A stretch of 64,000 bases of DNA, taken from Bathynomus jamesi (taxonomy: Eukaryota; Arthropoda; Malacostraca; Isopoda; Cirolanidae). The notes below the pieces were generated by a model, which saw only the letters and a program-made list of their open reading frames with translations, did not search any database and was not told the origin of the DNA. The DNA lies in NCBI GenBank assembly GCA_023014485.1, contig JAJOZX010007511.1:142501-206500 (forward strand), read 5' to 3'. Of this stretch, positions 45,401 through 55,739 are shown piece by piece. Position numbers and translations under genes: made by a program. How positions within the stretch are numbered: the first letter of the stretch is position 1; each line of letters begins with the position of its first letter.

Positions 45401-47345
45401 ATTCAATAGCTTTTAAACGTGCGCAAGCTCAGGCCCGTCTCACAGTCCGTGAAGTCCACCGCTTTTCCTGGCGAACTTACGTCTCCTCTCTCACCAACCG
45501 CACCCTTTCTCCCGAATATGGAACAAGATTCGGAAAATTTCCGGAAAATCCTCTTCTCATCCTCCTCCTGTCCTCTCCTACTGCAGTGGCTGAGACCTTG
45601 GCCTCGACCATAGCCTCCATCTCCCGACACGACCACCGTGATCCTGCCTTCCTCCAACGTAAGGCATTGCTTGTTCGCTCCCCTCACCTTTTTCAGACTC
45701 CCAATAATTTCCCATATAACCGCCCTTTTTCTATGTCGGAGTTGAGATTGGTGTTAGTTTCTTGCGGCAACTCTGCACCCGGCCCTAACGGCATTCATTT
45801 CGAAATACTTCGTCACCTACACCCTTCGGCTTACTTCTTTCTCCTCACGTTCTACAATTGGATCTGGGTAGGGGACACCTTCCCCTCCTGTTGGAGGGAA
45901 GCAGTGGTGCTCCCTTTCCCTAAACCCGGTAAGAATCTGACATCTCCGCTCAATTACCGTCCAATAGCCCTCACTAACTGCCTATCAAAACTCTTAGAGA
46001 AGATGGTTTCTTGGCGATTGATGTGGCACCTAGAACGCTACAATTTACTTTCCCATACACAGACCGGTTTCCGCAGGGGCCGTAGCACCACTGACATCTT
46101 AGTTCAATTGGGAACTGCGGTCCGTGTGTCATTTGCAGAGCGACGTCATCTTTATGCAGTCTTTTTTGATTTGGAGAAAGCGTATGACCACCTGGCGGTG
46201 GTGGATCTGCCGAAAACTGAAAACTTTACCTTTGGGACTTCCGAGGTTTTCTCCCTTCCTTTATCTCCAACTTTCTGACTTCCCGTTCCTCTCGAGTTCA
46301 GGTGAGTACCTCCCTCTCTTCTGTGCATTAGCAGGAGGAGGGAGTCCCCCAGGGCAGCGTCCTGAGCGTCGTTTGCTTCGCTTTGGCGATCGACGACGTG
46401 GTGACGGCTCTGCCCCAGGGGATTACGGCCACCCTTTATGTAGATGACCTTGCCATATATTGCTCCGGCTCCCGATCTGCCTTCCATGAACGTATCCTCC
46501 AGCGGGCCCTGGATTCGGTTTCCAGATGAGCCACAGACCACGGGTTCCGATTTTCCCCTTCGAAAACGGTGGCAATGCACTTTTGTCGCCGCTGCACTGC
46601 CGTTCCTTCTCTCTTTACGGATCACCAGTCCCCATTGTGCCCAAAGCTAGGTTTCTGGGTCTCCTTCTTGATTCCAGCCTCTCTTGGATCCCCCACTTGA
46701 AGTCTCTGAAGGCTTCGTGCCTTCAGACTTGTACCCTTCTCAAGTTCCTCTCTCATACTGACTGGGGTGCTGACCGCCATACTCTTTGGCGGCTCTACCA
46801 CTCCCTGGTCCAAAGTAAGTTGGATTATGGCTGTCAGGCAGGCCCATCCCTCCGCTCCTGCCTCCGCTCTGCGCATGCTGGACCCGATTCGTTCCTTAGG
46901 TGTGCGCATCAACACTGGCGCATTCTGATCTTCTCCAATCGTTAGCTTGTTTGCAGAGAGTGGCCATCTCCCGTTGGCTGCCCATCGTACCTTGGAGGAT
47001 CTCAAATACCTCTTTCGTGTTCGGCAGTTCTCTCCCACCTCGGTCTTCCAATCCCTCTTCGGCCCTTCTACTGTGGCATGCTTTGACCGTCATCCCCACT
47101 TGATCCGACCGTTTGGTCTCTGAATGGCTCTAGAGCCGTCCTGTCTTCTCTGGGAGCGGAGGAGCGAGTGCTCTCCTCTCCCCCCTCCAACTAGCCCCCG
47201 TGGACCATTTCTCCTCTCCGTATCTGCTCCCTCCTTTCTACTGTACCAAAGTCCTAGTTCCACCCATCCGCCCTTCAACAACTATTCCTATCCCATTCCT
47301 CTTCCCATGCTGACTCGATCCGAGTGTTCACTGACAGCTCTTGCT
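42449..47345 (+). mobile_element. I-like LINE (ORF1, endonuclease, RT, start of RNase H), decayed
   Basis: GC/CT-rich element distinct in composition from its neighbours. ORF1 (about 42712-43500, frameshifted) ends in three CCHC knuckles (CFTCQRFGHVSKTC type at about 43250-43390). ORF2 begins MAAILQWNCRGLLPN (44472) with endonuclease motifs LQETQLG and GDFNARHPLWG-like (44865-44890), RT at 45199-46640 (APGPNGIHFE, PKPGK, NYRPIALTNC, TGFRRGRSTTD, FFDLEKAYD, LYVDDLAIY at about 46436-46460) and SIRVFTDSS, the first strand of an RNase H domain, cut at about 47345. Several frameshifts. ORF1 knuckles plus EN, RT and RNase H in this order indicate the I superfamily. Confidence 0.8.
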
Positions 47346-48361
47346 CTCCATTAATAAAGAGGAGATTATATTTGAATTAGCTCAACAAATTATTAATTTT
47401 GCACCCCCAAAAGATAACCATAGTGATATAGAAAGATTTTATTCAAAATTAGAAGCTATTATGGGACAACTGGCTAGCAATGAGATAGATGTTAAAGCTT
47501 CGTCTTGGCTCATACAAGGTGCAGTTCTTAATTGCCTCCCTTTGAGGATCAAAGATCGTTTTGCTCAAAAGACAGGAGAGATTTATCCTAATCTTGAAAA
47601 CATCAGAAAACACTTTCTAGCTGTCATAGCTAGTTTCAAATTGAGAAATAGTTCATCTTAAAATAAGACCCAGACTATGGATAAACCAAAGACTGTCTCC
47701 AAAGACCAACTAGCTACAGTCAAACAGACAAAACTTGATACTGTAGACTCAAATATCACTAACCACACCACAAGGACACCTACATTACAGAACGTTAATA
47801 TAACTTCTACCTCAACTTACACACCACATTTTAAATTTTGTTCAAGTGATGAACACAGTAGTACCCGGTGGCGGTGTGGCAAATATTCAGACTTTAACTC
47901 AAGATCTAAAAGATGTGAACAGTTGAAACTATGTAAAAAGTGTACTGGCCAGGGACATTATAAGAAAGACTGTAAATCTAGGTTAAAATTTAATTGTAAA
48001 TTTTGTAAAAGTCTAAGACATGTCACATCAATGTGTGATTCACTAAAGTGTCCAAATAACAATACTCAAACTCAAAAGGTACCTCCTCTAACCAAAGATA
48101 ACCAAGAAAATGCCACTTTCATGGGTCATTTTGTTTGGTCAAACAACATAGCAAAAAACAAGGAGGTTCTTTTACCAACTATTACTTTGGACTTAGTGAA
48201 TAGTGAGGGTAGCACCACTCCAGTGAGCAGGGCCGGATTGAGGTCCTCGTAAGCCCTAAGCACTTCTGCTTCGTAGGCCCTTTGGTGGATACATTTTTAT
48301 GGGTGTATCGATTTCTATGGGTAGATGAACAATCAAAATTATCTTGAATAATTTTTTAATT

Positions 48362-48405
<44 letters not shown>

Positions 48406-48560
48406 TAATTTAAAATCATTTACTCATAGCCTATACAATTTTTTTTTTCTCATTTTAGGTATTCCAACCCTCCCCAGTCTTCCAATATGTCAGATGGATA
48501 TAAAAAAAAGATGAGTTAGGATATAAGAAGAGGAATAAACGAGAAAAGAAGGATGAAGCA

Positions 48561-50303
48561 TTGAAGGGGATCAAGGGATCTATTCTGAAGTTCATAAACA
48601 AGGATGTGAAAAGTGATAGTGCAAAAACTCCAATGGACTCATCACCATTAATGACACAGTTGGATCAAGATAATAGTGAACCTTGTGAAAATGTTGTTCT
48701 TGAAGCAGAATCTTATTCTCACATTGAGGGTAGATCAAGTGAAGAACAGGCCAATGTCCCTTTGGAAGCAGATGATACGGTAGAAAAAATAACAGAGACT
48801 CCAAAGCTAACATCAGATGCTGACTTTACTAGTAGGCCTAAGCCTGCCAGTGATCCTGCACTCTGGACAGAAGTCACTGCAGATGTGAGATCCTATTTTG
48901 CTGATATCACCCCATCTCAGAATATTGATGATTCTGACTTCTCAATGTCAGGTAGAAAATTTGGTGAAAAGAAGAGGTATGTAAACAAGGAATTGTTCCG
49001 CAGGCACTTGGCAAATGGAGAGGCTGTCCAGAGAGACTGGCTCATTTACTCACCTTTAACTGGTCAAGTGTATTGCTATGTGTGAAACTATTTGGCAGCA
49101 GCAAGTGTTTTAATCAATTTCAAACTGGCTTTCATGATTGGAAGAATGCAAACACCAGGATTACTGCTCATGAACAGTCAAAGGCTCACATCAAAACACT
49201 GTCCATGATGCTGGAGCACCAAAAATTTGCCAGAATTGATACAGAACTGCAAAAGATGAAAGAAAGATCTTGTAAATACTAGGCTGAAGTTTTGAGGAGA
49301 GTTGTTGCAGTAGTAAAGTTCCTTGCAGAGAGAGGACTGGCATTTCGTAGTGATACTGAGGTGCACAGCTGTCCAAACAATGGAAACTGCCTGGGTTGCA
49401 TTGACATCTCAGCAGAATTCGACCCATTTCTTGCAGATCACATTCAGATGCATGGTAATCCAGGGAAGGGAAAATGTGTCTTACCTTTCGTCAACCACTT
49501 GTGATGAATGTATTGATCTATTGGCCTCTGATGGAAATGTTGTTGAAAGATTTCTTCAATTCATCCCAATTCAACAACATGATGTGAAGTATTTATTTGA
49601 GGTTCTACAAAGTGTTCTCGAATCTCATGGCATCAATATGGCAGACTGTAGGTCACAGTCATATAACAATGCCAGTAACATGAGTGGCATATACTCAGGT
49701 GTGCAAGCAAGAATTCGTGAAGTGAACTGTTTAGCTGAATGGGTTCCCTGTGCAGCCCATAGTCTGACAATCCAAGTGACAGATTCCGCATCCAATGCTT
49801 CTATTGTTCATGGATCAACTTATTGTGGAGATGGAAAAACGGCGAGATGCCAGATTGAATGATCGATTCAGTTTCCTTGAAGATAGATCACTGTCCACGG
49901 AGGAAATTGTTTTGCGGGCCAATGCATTGGTTGCTGCATATTCAGCAGATCTTGAAACAGCAGTCACTGATGAATTCCTGTTGTTCCTGCATTTGTATGC
50001 AGACAAAATAACATTGGCAGATATGCTCAAAGCTCAAATATCTGACAAGCTGATCAACAGCTTTCCAAATGTTTACATTGCTCTAAGGATATACCTTGCC
50101 ATCTTGGGGACGAATTGTGAAGGGGAGCGTTCTTTTTCGAAGCTAAAGCTGATAAAAAACTGTCTCCGATCAATATAGAACAACAACGCTTGTCTTCCCT
50201 TGCACTACTCTATTGAGAATGAGATTGTGCGAAAAACATCATTTGAAGATGTTATTGCTGATTTTGTAATGAAAAAATCTCGAAAAGTTCATTTCTCGTG
50301 TTA
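48561..50303 (+). pseudogene. ZMYM1-like hAT transposase
   Basis: Order of blocks: DPALWTE, PSQNIDDSDFSMSGRKF, LFRRHLANGEAVQRDWLIYSP (TTF-type zinc finger region), after a frameshift NQFQTGFHDWKNANTRI, then SYNNASNMSGIYSGVQARI and CAAHSLTIQV (catalytic core), and a C-terminal hAT dimerisation domain (FPNVYIALRIYLAILGTNCE, ERSFSKLKLIKN). At least four frameshifts or stops and an apparent deletion of the central core between about 49850 and 49950 make it inactive. Related animal genes are often annotated as zinc finger MYM-type 1-like. Confidence 0.8.
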
Positions 50304-50385
50304 ATTTCTTGCACTTTATGAAAAAAAAAAGATTGACATCGACATGACTCTGCCTCTTTGTGTATATACACTGTGCCTATCCTTG

Positions 50386-50409
<24 letters not shown>

Positions 50410-50418
<9 letters not shown>

Positions 50419-52055
50419 CACAAACTCAGAATGGTTCCCTGAGAACATTATATGTTAAACACAGACCGTGCATGGAACAAGGAACTCTTCTGGGAAAATT
50501 AAATCCACTATAGTCCGAATAAGTAATGGTAAATGACAAATACCATAGTTTTTTTCCTTTTTCATGATTTTAGCCCGACGTGGGCAACGGGTCTCTCGCA
50601 AAGAGATCCCATAAATATAGCTTCCCTCACCAGCTATCTGCAAAGCAGACAGGATCCAGCTTTGGGACGTGGATCTAGGGTTTAAAGCAAACCTAGATCC
50701 CTACACTCAGAACCTCTATATAAGTAAAAGACTCGTTGCATTCACGTCGTGTTGAATAAATCAAAGAAAAAGGGGGTAACTATTGTATTTTTAGCCAAAA
50801 AAACCAAAACTTAAACCTCAACCGGGACATTCAACACGACGTGAATGCAACGAGTCTTTTACTTATATAGAGGTTCTGAGTGTAGGGATCTAGGTTTGCT
50901 TTAAACCCTAGATCCACGTCCCAAAGCTGGATCCTGTCTGCTTTGCAGATAGCTGGTGAGGGAAGCTATATTTATGGGATCTCTTTGCGAGAGACCCGTT
51001 GCCCACGTCGGGCTAAAATCATGAAAAAGGAAAAAAACTATGGTATTTGTCATTTACCATTACTTATTCGGACTATAGTGGATTTAATTTTCCCAGAAGA
51101 GTTCCTTGTTCCATGCACGGTCTGTGTTTAACATATAATGTTCTCAGGGAACCATTCTGAGTTTGTGTATACTAAACGGACGTGTTTCGTGCCTTGAAAA
51201 GTGGACGCTCAATGTCCCGGTTGAGGTTTAAGTTTTGGTTTTTTTGGCTAAAAATACAATAGTTACCCCCTTTTTCTTTGATTTATTCAACACGACGTGA
51301 ATGCAACGAGTCTTTTACTTATATAGAGGTTCTGAGTGTAGGGATCTAGGTTTGCTTTAAACCCTAGATCCACGTCCCAAAGCTGGATCCTGTCTGCTTT
51401 GCAGATAGCTGGTGAGGGAAGCTATATTTATGGGATCTCTTTGCGAGAGACCCGTTGCCCACGTCGGGCTAAAATCATGAAAAAGGAAAAAAACTATGGT
51501 ATTTGTCATTTACCATTACTTATTCGGACTATAGTGGATTTAATTTTCCCAGAAGAGTTCCTTGTTCCATGCACGGTCTGTGTTTAACATATAATGTTCT
51601 CAGGGAACCATTCTGAGTTTGTGTATACTAAACGGACGTGTTTCGTGCCTTGAAAAGTGGACGCTCAATGTCCCGGTTGAGGTTTAAGTTTTGGTTTTTT
51701 TGGCTAAAAATACAATAGTTACCCCCTTTTTCTTTGATTTATTCAACACGAAGTGAATGCAACGAGTCTTTTACTTATATAGAGGTTCTGAGTGTAGGGA
51801 TCTAGGTTTGCTTTAAACCCTAGATCCACGTCCCAAAGCTGGATCCTGTCTGCTTTGCAGATAGCTGGTGAGGGAAGCTATATTTATGGGATCTCTTTGC
51901 GAGAGACCCGTTGCCCACGTCGGGCTAAAATCATGAAAAAGGGAAAAAAACTATGGTATTTGTCATTTACCATTACTTATTCGGACTATAGTGGATTTAA
52001 TTTTCCCAGAAGAGTTCCTTGTTCCATGCACGGTCTGTGTTTAACATATATATAT
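50410..52055. repeat. 456-bp satellite-like array with an inverted first unit
   Basis: Three forward units (phrase CAGATAGCTGGTGAGGGAAGC at 50946, 51402 and 51858, period exactly 456) are preceded by one unit in reverse orientation (50415-50815), turning around at GGGACAT/TCAACACGACG. Units are nearly identical. Each has two obvious hairpins: GGATCTAGG...CCCTAGATCC and a GGGATCTC...GAGAGACCC stem. The array is bordered by TA tracts on both sides (50400-50416, 52047-52065). The 62-residue open frame repeated in each unit is probably not coding. Confidence 0.85.
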
Positions 52056-53805
52056 ATATATATATTCAAGAAGAGATCTTTGTCACAGTTTTTATCATAC
52101 AAATAAAAAGAAGATGGTCAAAAAAATTTTCGTAGGCATTTTAGTTTTCGTAGGTCCTAGGCACGCTGCCTACTGTGCCTATAGGATAATACGGCCCTGC
52201 CAGTGAGATGCCTTATAGACGCTTGTTCTCAACAAACATTTGTCTCAAAATTTAGTTGATAAATTGGGTTTGACACCAAACCTAAATGAAGAAGAACTCA
52301 ATATCATATTCTTTGTTGAGGTTGGCTCAAACAGAAATAGCTATAAGACAACTGACCTGGAATTACATGTAGAAAATGAACTAGAAAAAATTAAAGCAGT
52401 TATTGTTCCAAAAGTAGGAAAAACAAAATGGTTGTATCCAAATTAGAACAAACTATTAGTCATTTGAGAAAACAGTACAATAGAGTTGAGAGACATATCA
52501 CAAACACAGTAGCTAACAATGAAATGTTAATGGGGGCAGATTATATTCATTTTATTCATATGGGCATAGTAAAGATAGGTAATGGTATAGCTATTCAGAC
52601 ACCATCAGGGATAGCCCCCTTGGTGACCTATCCAAATACAACCTAAACCTAAATCAGAATAGTGCATGACTAGCTAATACTATGTGCCTCAACTCAGTCC
52701 TACATAACACCTGTAAAAGTAACAATACTTTGAATAATGTTATAACAACTGAGAATATTAATTCATCATTATCAAATGAAACTCTAGATGAGGGAATTCA
52801 AACTTTCTGATTGCCAGAATCTGTGGGTATACATGACACAAATCAAACTTCAGAAGATTAGTTAATGGTAGAAAAATATGAAGACACCATTCAGTGCAAA
52901 GACAATAGTTATTTTGTTGAGTTACCTTGGAAAATAACTTGTCCAAATTTAAAAACTAATCTCAAAGTAGCTAAAGGACATTTCTATAAAGTAGTGAATA
53001 AACTCAAACAGGATAATAGAATTCAAATGTACAGTGATGTCTTCAAAGAACAACTACAGAAAGACTTCATTAAAGAAGTAACAATAACCCTTTTAAAAAG
53101 ATGGTTGTCATTATTTAACCCACAGGGGGTTTTCGACAAGATACCCCAACAACAAAACTTAGGGTAGTTTGTAACTGTAGCCTCAAAGACAGTGATAAAC
53201 ACAGTTTGAACGATTGCCTGATTGAGGGTCTTAATCTCATTTCTTACCTTGTGAAGATCTTACTCAGGTTCAGGTAAGATACATATGCCTTACAAAATGA
53301 CATTTCAAAGGCATTTTTCAGAATAAATCTTAAAAATGAATATGACTAGGATCAACTTGGGTTCTTATGGTTCAGAGATCCGTTTGATTTGAATAAAGGG
53401 TTCATAACCTACAGAGTCAATGTTGTTTGGAGCCAATTGCTCACTAGCCTATTAGCATTGACAATTAGACATCATTTGAACCAGTTTAATAACTCTTTGA
53501 AACTAAACTTCCTTAAAGAACATACCTCAGTTGGAACTATTGGCTGCTAAGTTAGCTTTTAAGATCATTTCATTTCTTAAGGATGCCAACCATGATGTAA
53601 ACATAACTGATATCTACATTTGGCTCGACAGTCAGATTTGTCTTGCCTGGATACGGAATAATGGCATTAATAGAAAGGACATCTTCGTAAGAAACAGGTT
53701 AAAAGATACAGCTGAAGCTAATGAAAACCTACAAGTGAACTTTCACTATGTTAAGGTAAGTCGCCAGGTATTTACAAGTGGTATTGACATTTTTATAATT
53801 TAAAA

Positions 53806-53949
53806 AAAGTATGTACTTTTTTGCTTTTAGAAATTAAAAAATTTATTATAAAAAATAAAGCATTTGGAAGGGGCGCCAAGATTGACCAAAAGGGGCGCCA
53901 AATTGACAAGGGCCTCCCCCCCACCCACGTAAATACGCTAGTGGGGTTA
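53806..53949. other. Junction sequence with GGGGCGCC phrases
   Basis: AT-rich then C-rich stretch with two GGGGCGCCAA phrases between the BEL RNase H region and the Polinton relic. Probably a transposon scrap; no border is clear. Confidence 0.35.
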
Positions 53950-54430
53950 TTTTGTCATAAGATGAGAAGGGCTTAGAGATTAGAGAATATTTAGAAGACA
54001 CTTCTCCCGAGAAGTACCAGTCACTTTGGGATGCTGAACTACAGCATTACAAACCCTTCCTCTCTTTCACTGTTCATCCGGCTGAGTTATTTCTGCATAT
54101 ACGTCACGATTTACAGGAATTCCTTATGCATCGCTATGAACTCTGAATATGTTCAGTTGAAAAAACAAGTGAAAAGAAAATAAAGGATCGCTTTTCATGA
54201 ATTTTCTGTAATAAACGATCGTGTACTCGAGCATGTTTTTGAATGTATATGTTCAAAGATTAAGAATTATGAAAATGTAACATTCAATTGTAATGTAGGA
54301 AAAAATAACCCTAAATTATCTTAAATTTCTGTATATCGAGTATAGGAAGTCTCATACATTAAACGGGTTATTATTTTGGAAAGAAGTAATTGTATGAGTA
54401 TAAGAGAAAGAAATGAGAATGTAACTATTT
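53950..54430 (+). pseudogene. Relic of the Polinton accessory gene pair
   Basis: The frame from about 53965 reads KGLEIREYLEDTSPEKYQSL, then LSFTVHPAELFLHIRHDL and ends RYEL-stop at 54146, matching the last 60 residues of the 241-aa protein (YTVHPEELFLYI, CRYVE-stop). A second, broken frame follows after a similar gap, VINDRVLEHVFECICSKIKN, resembling INPRLERRVYKLVFNN and FDCILAVFKDN in the 117-aa protein. Order and strand are those of 21920-23001. Frameshifts and stops are present in the second part. Confidence 0.6.
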
Positions 54431-54498
54431 CCACCATTAAGTGAGAGTTTACTATACTCAAAAAAATAATCTCTTAACATGTTAATAAGTATTGTATG

Positions 54499-55441
54499 CA
54501 GGCCGGGATCCAGAATTTATATCAGGGGAGATGGGCCAAGCAAATATATTTCAAAGATTAATAAGCTAATGTAAATAAAATGCATACCTATTCTTTAATC
54601 TTACATACTAAAATGAACTCATACACAGTTGACAAACGTAAGAAATACAACGCATTGTTGCATATACCTAGAGCTAGAACTAAATCACACCAAACAAGTG
54701 CAAGGTAAGTTCACATATAGGTACAGTACTTTGCAGATAGGTGCATTTCTAGGAATGTCGCGTTAAAAAATGCGTGAATGCTTATACACAATTAAGAATT
54801 ATAAAATCCACCATATTTACCAAATCGATTACAAACAGCAAAATATGTGCGAATTTAAATATAAGTTGACAAGCAAATAATATCACAATTACAGCTTTGA
54901 GAATATATAAATAAAACTCGACATAAATTTACAGAAAAAATTAATATACACAGAAATTCAATTTTGTGCCGTCACTAATACAACCAACGACCAATGCCAG
55001 AGGACGTAACGGCCAGTCGCCCTCACTCACTCAATCTAATCCTGAAGAACATGCGACGTGGATGCCTTCTCGCGAAATTGTCTAAAATAATGTTATAATT
55101 CAGATCAATTTTGCGATGAATCATTAATAGAGCTAGACCAGTTAGCCTATTTTCGCCCTTTCTTGATTTCGTGTTTATTTCTTGAGTGTGCGTGACTGAA
55201 TGAACGCTCGCAGTCACGACATGTAATTAATGTGGTAGCGAGAAGACTCAACATCGCTGTGGCATTTGGGAACAAAGTGGCCCGTATATGCTTGAGTGTT
55301 TTCTCAACAGAACGTGGTTTTGGAAGTGTCGAAGCAGTCCACTTTGCTTCCCAGCATTGTAATTCGGCTTGTAGTGACAAAGCTGCCCGAGTGTCAGGAG
55401 GGGCACATGACACCCTACGTACCCCGCTAAATCCGAGCCTG
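54499..55441 (-). mobile_element. hAT element with C-terminal transposase relic
   Basis: Begins CAGGCCGGGATCC and ends CGGAGCCTG-like (ATCCGAGCCTG). On the minus strand, 55413-55147 reads CWEAKWTAS, LFPNATAMLSLLATTLITC and CERSFSHAHSRN, and 55217-55021 continues RLTGLALLMIHRKIDL and FARRHPRRM: the hAT dimerisation domain of the THAP/PRKRIR-like group. No matching 8-bp target duplication is seen, and the frame shifts near 55150. Confidence 0.65.
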
Positions 55442-55459
55442 TATATGTATATTTATATA

Positions 55460-55735
55460 TCGTGTTTGTCTTTCATCTGGTACTTTTCCTTCCTGCTGGA
55501 AATTCGCTCTCATTCAGCCTATCCCAAAGAAGGGATAGGCCCTCAAACTATCGTCTAATTGCTTTGATTTCTTGCCTTTCTAAAGTTTTTCACTCTATCA
55601 TTAATAGGAAGATTCTAAAACACCTCTCTTCTCGCACTCATCTTTCCGATCGTCAGTATGAGTTTCGCTCTACTAGCGATCTTCATTCGTCAGCGAGAGG
55701 AGTTACAAGCGGTCAATCGTGCTGATAGGACGTGT
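55460..55735 (+). pseudogene. LINE reverse transcriptase fragment
   Basis: Frames read IPKKGDRPSNYRLIALISCL and SKVFHSIINRKILKHL then LSDRQYEFR, the RT finger region of Jockey/CR1-like LINEs, with a frameshift near 55525. It ends before the palm, where 5' sequence of the next LINE begins. Confidence 0.7.
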
Positions 55736-55739
55736 TTCA

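Larger units (their letters stand above)
48228..52199 (+). mobile_element. hAT element inserted in the BEL/Pao protease
   Basis: 3972 bp with ends CAGGGCCGGATTG and complementary ATACGGCCCTG, and a perfect 8-bp target duplication CCAGTGAG (48220-48227, 52200-52207). Excising the element and one duplication leaves the BEL protease frame continuous. It holds a decayed ZMYM1-like transposase (48561-50303), an (ATA)-type microsatellite at 48364-48404 and a later satellite-like array (about 50410-52050). Confidence 0.92.
47346..53805 (+). mobile_element. BEL/Pao LTR retrotransposon fragment, interrupted by a hAT
   Basis: Gag part (47346-47661) and zinc knuckles (47930-48050: CKKCTGQGHYKKDCKS, then CKFCKSLRHVTSMC), then the protease region broken at 48227 by the hAT and resumed at 52208 (CLIDACSQQTFVS). 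RT-side blocks follow (52865-53500: FVELPWKITCPNLKTN; LRVVCNCSLKDS; ILLRFR) and RNase H (IYIWLDSQICLAWI, 53608-53650). These are BEL/Pao features. No LTRs, integrase, or intact RT active site are seen; many stops. It begins abruptly where LINE RNase H ends. Confidence 0.8.

Noticed and set aside
50946..51200. CTGGTGAG and CACGAAACACGTC as a hammerhead ribozyme
   Set aside because: The two pieces lie on opposite strands and the required CTGANGA core is absent; kept only as a test to run.
50455..52106. Repeated 62-aa open frame in each 456-bp unit
   Set aside because: Conserved only because the units are nearly identical; no codon bias or known motif, and the last unit is frameshifted.
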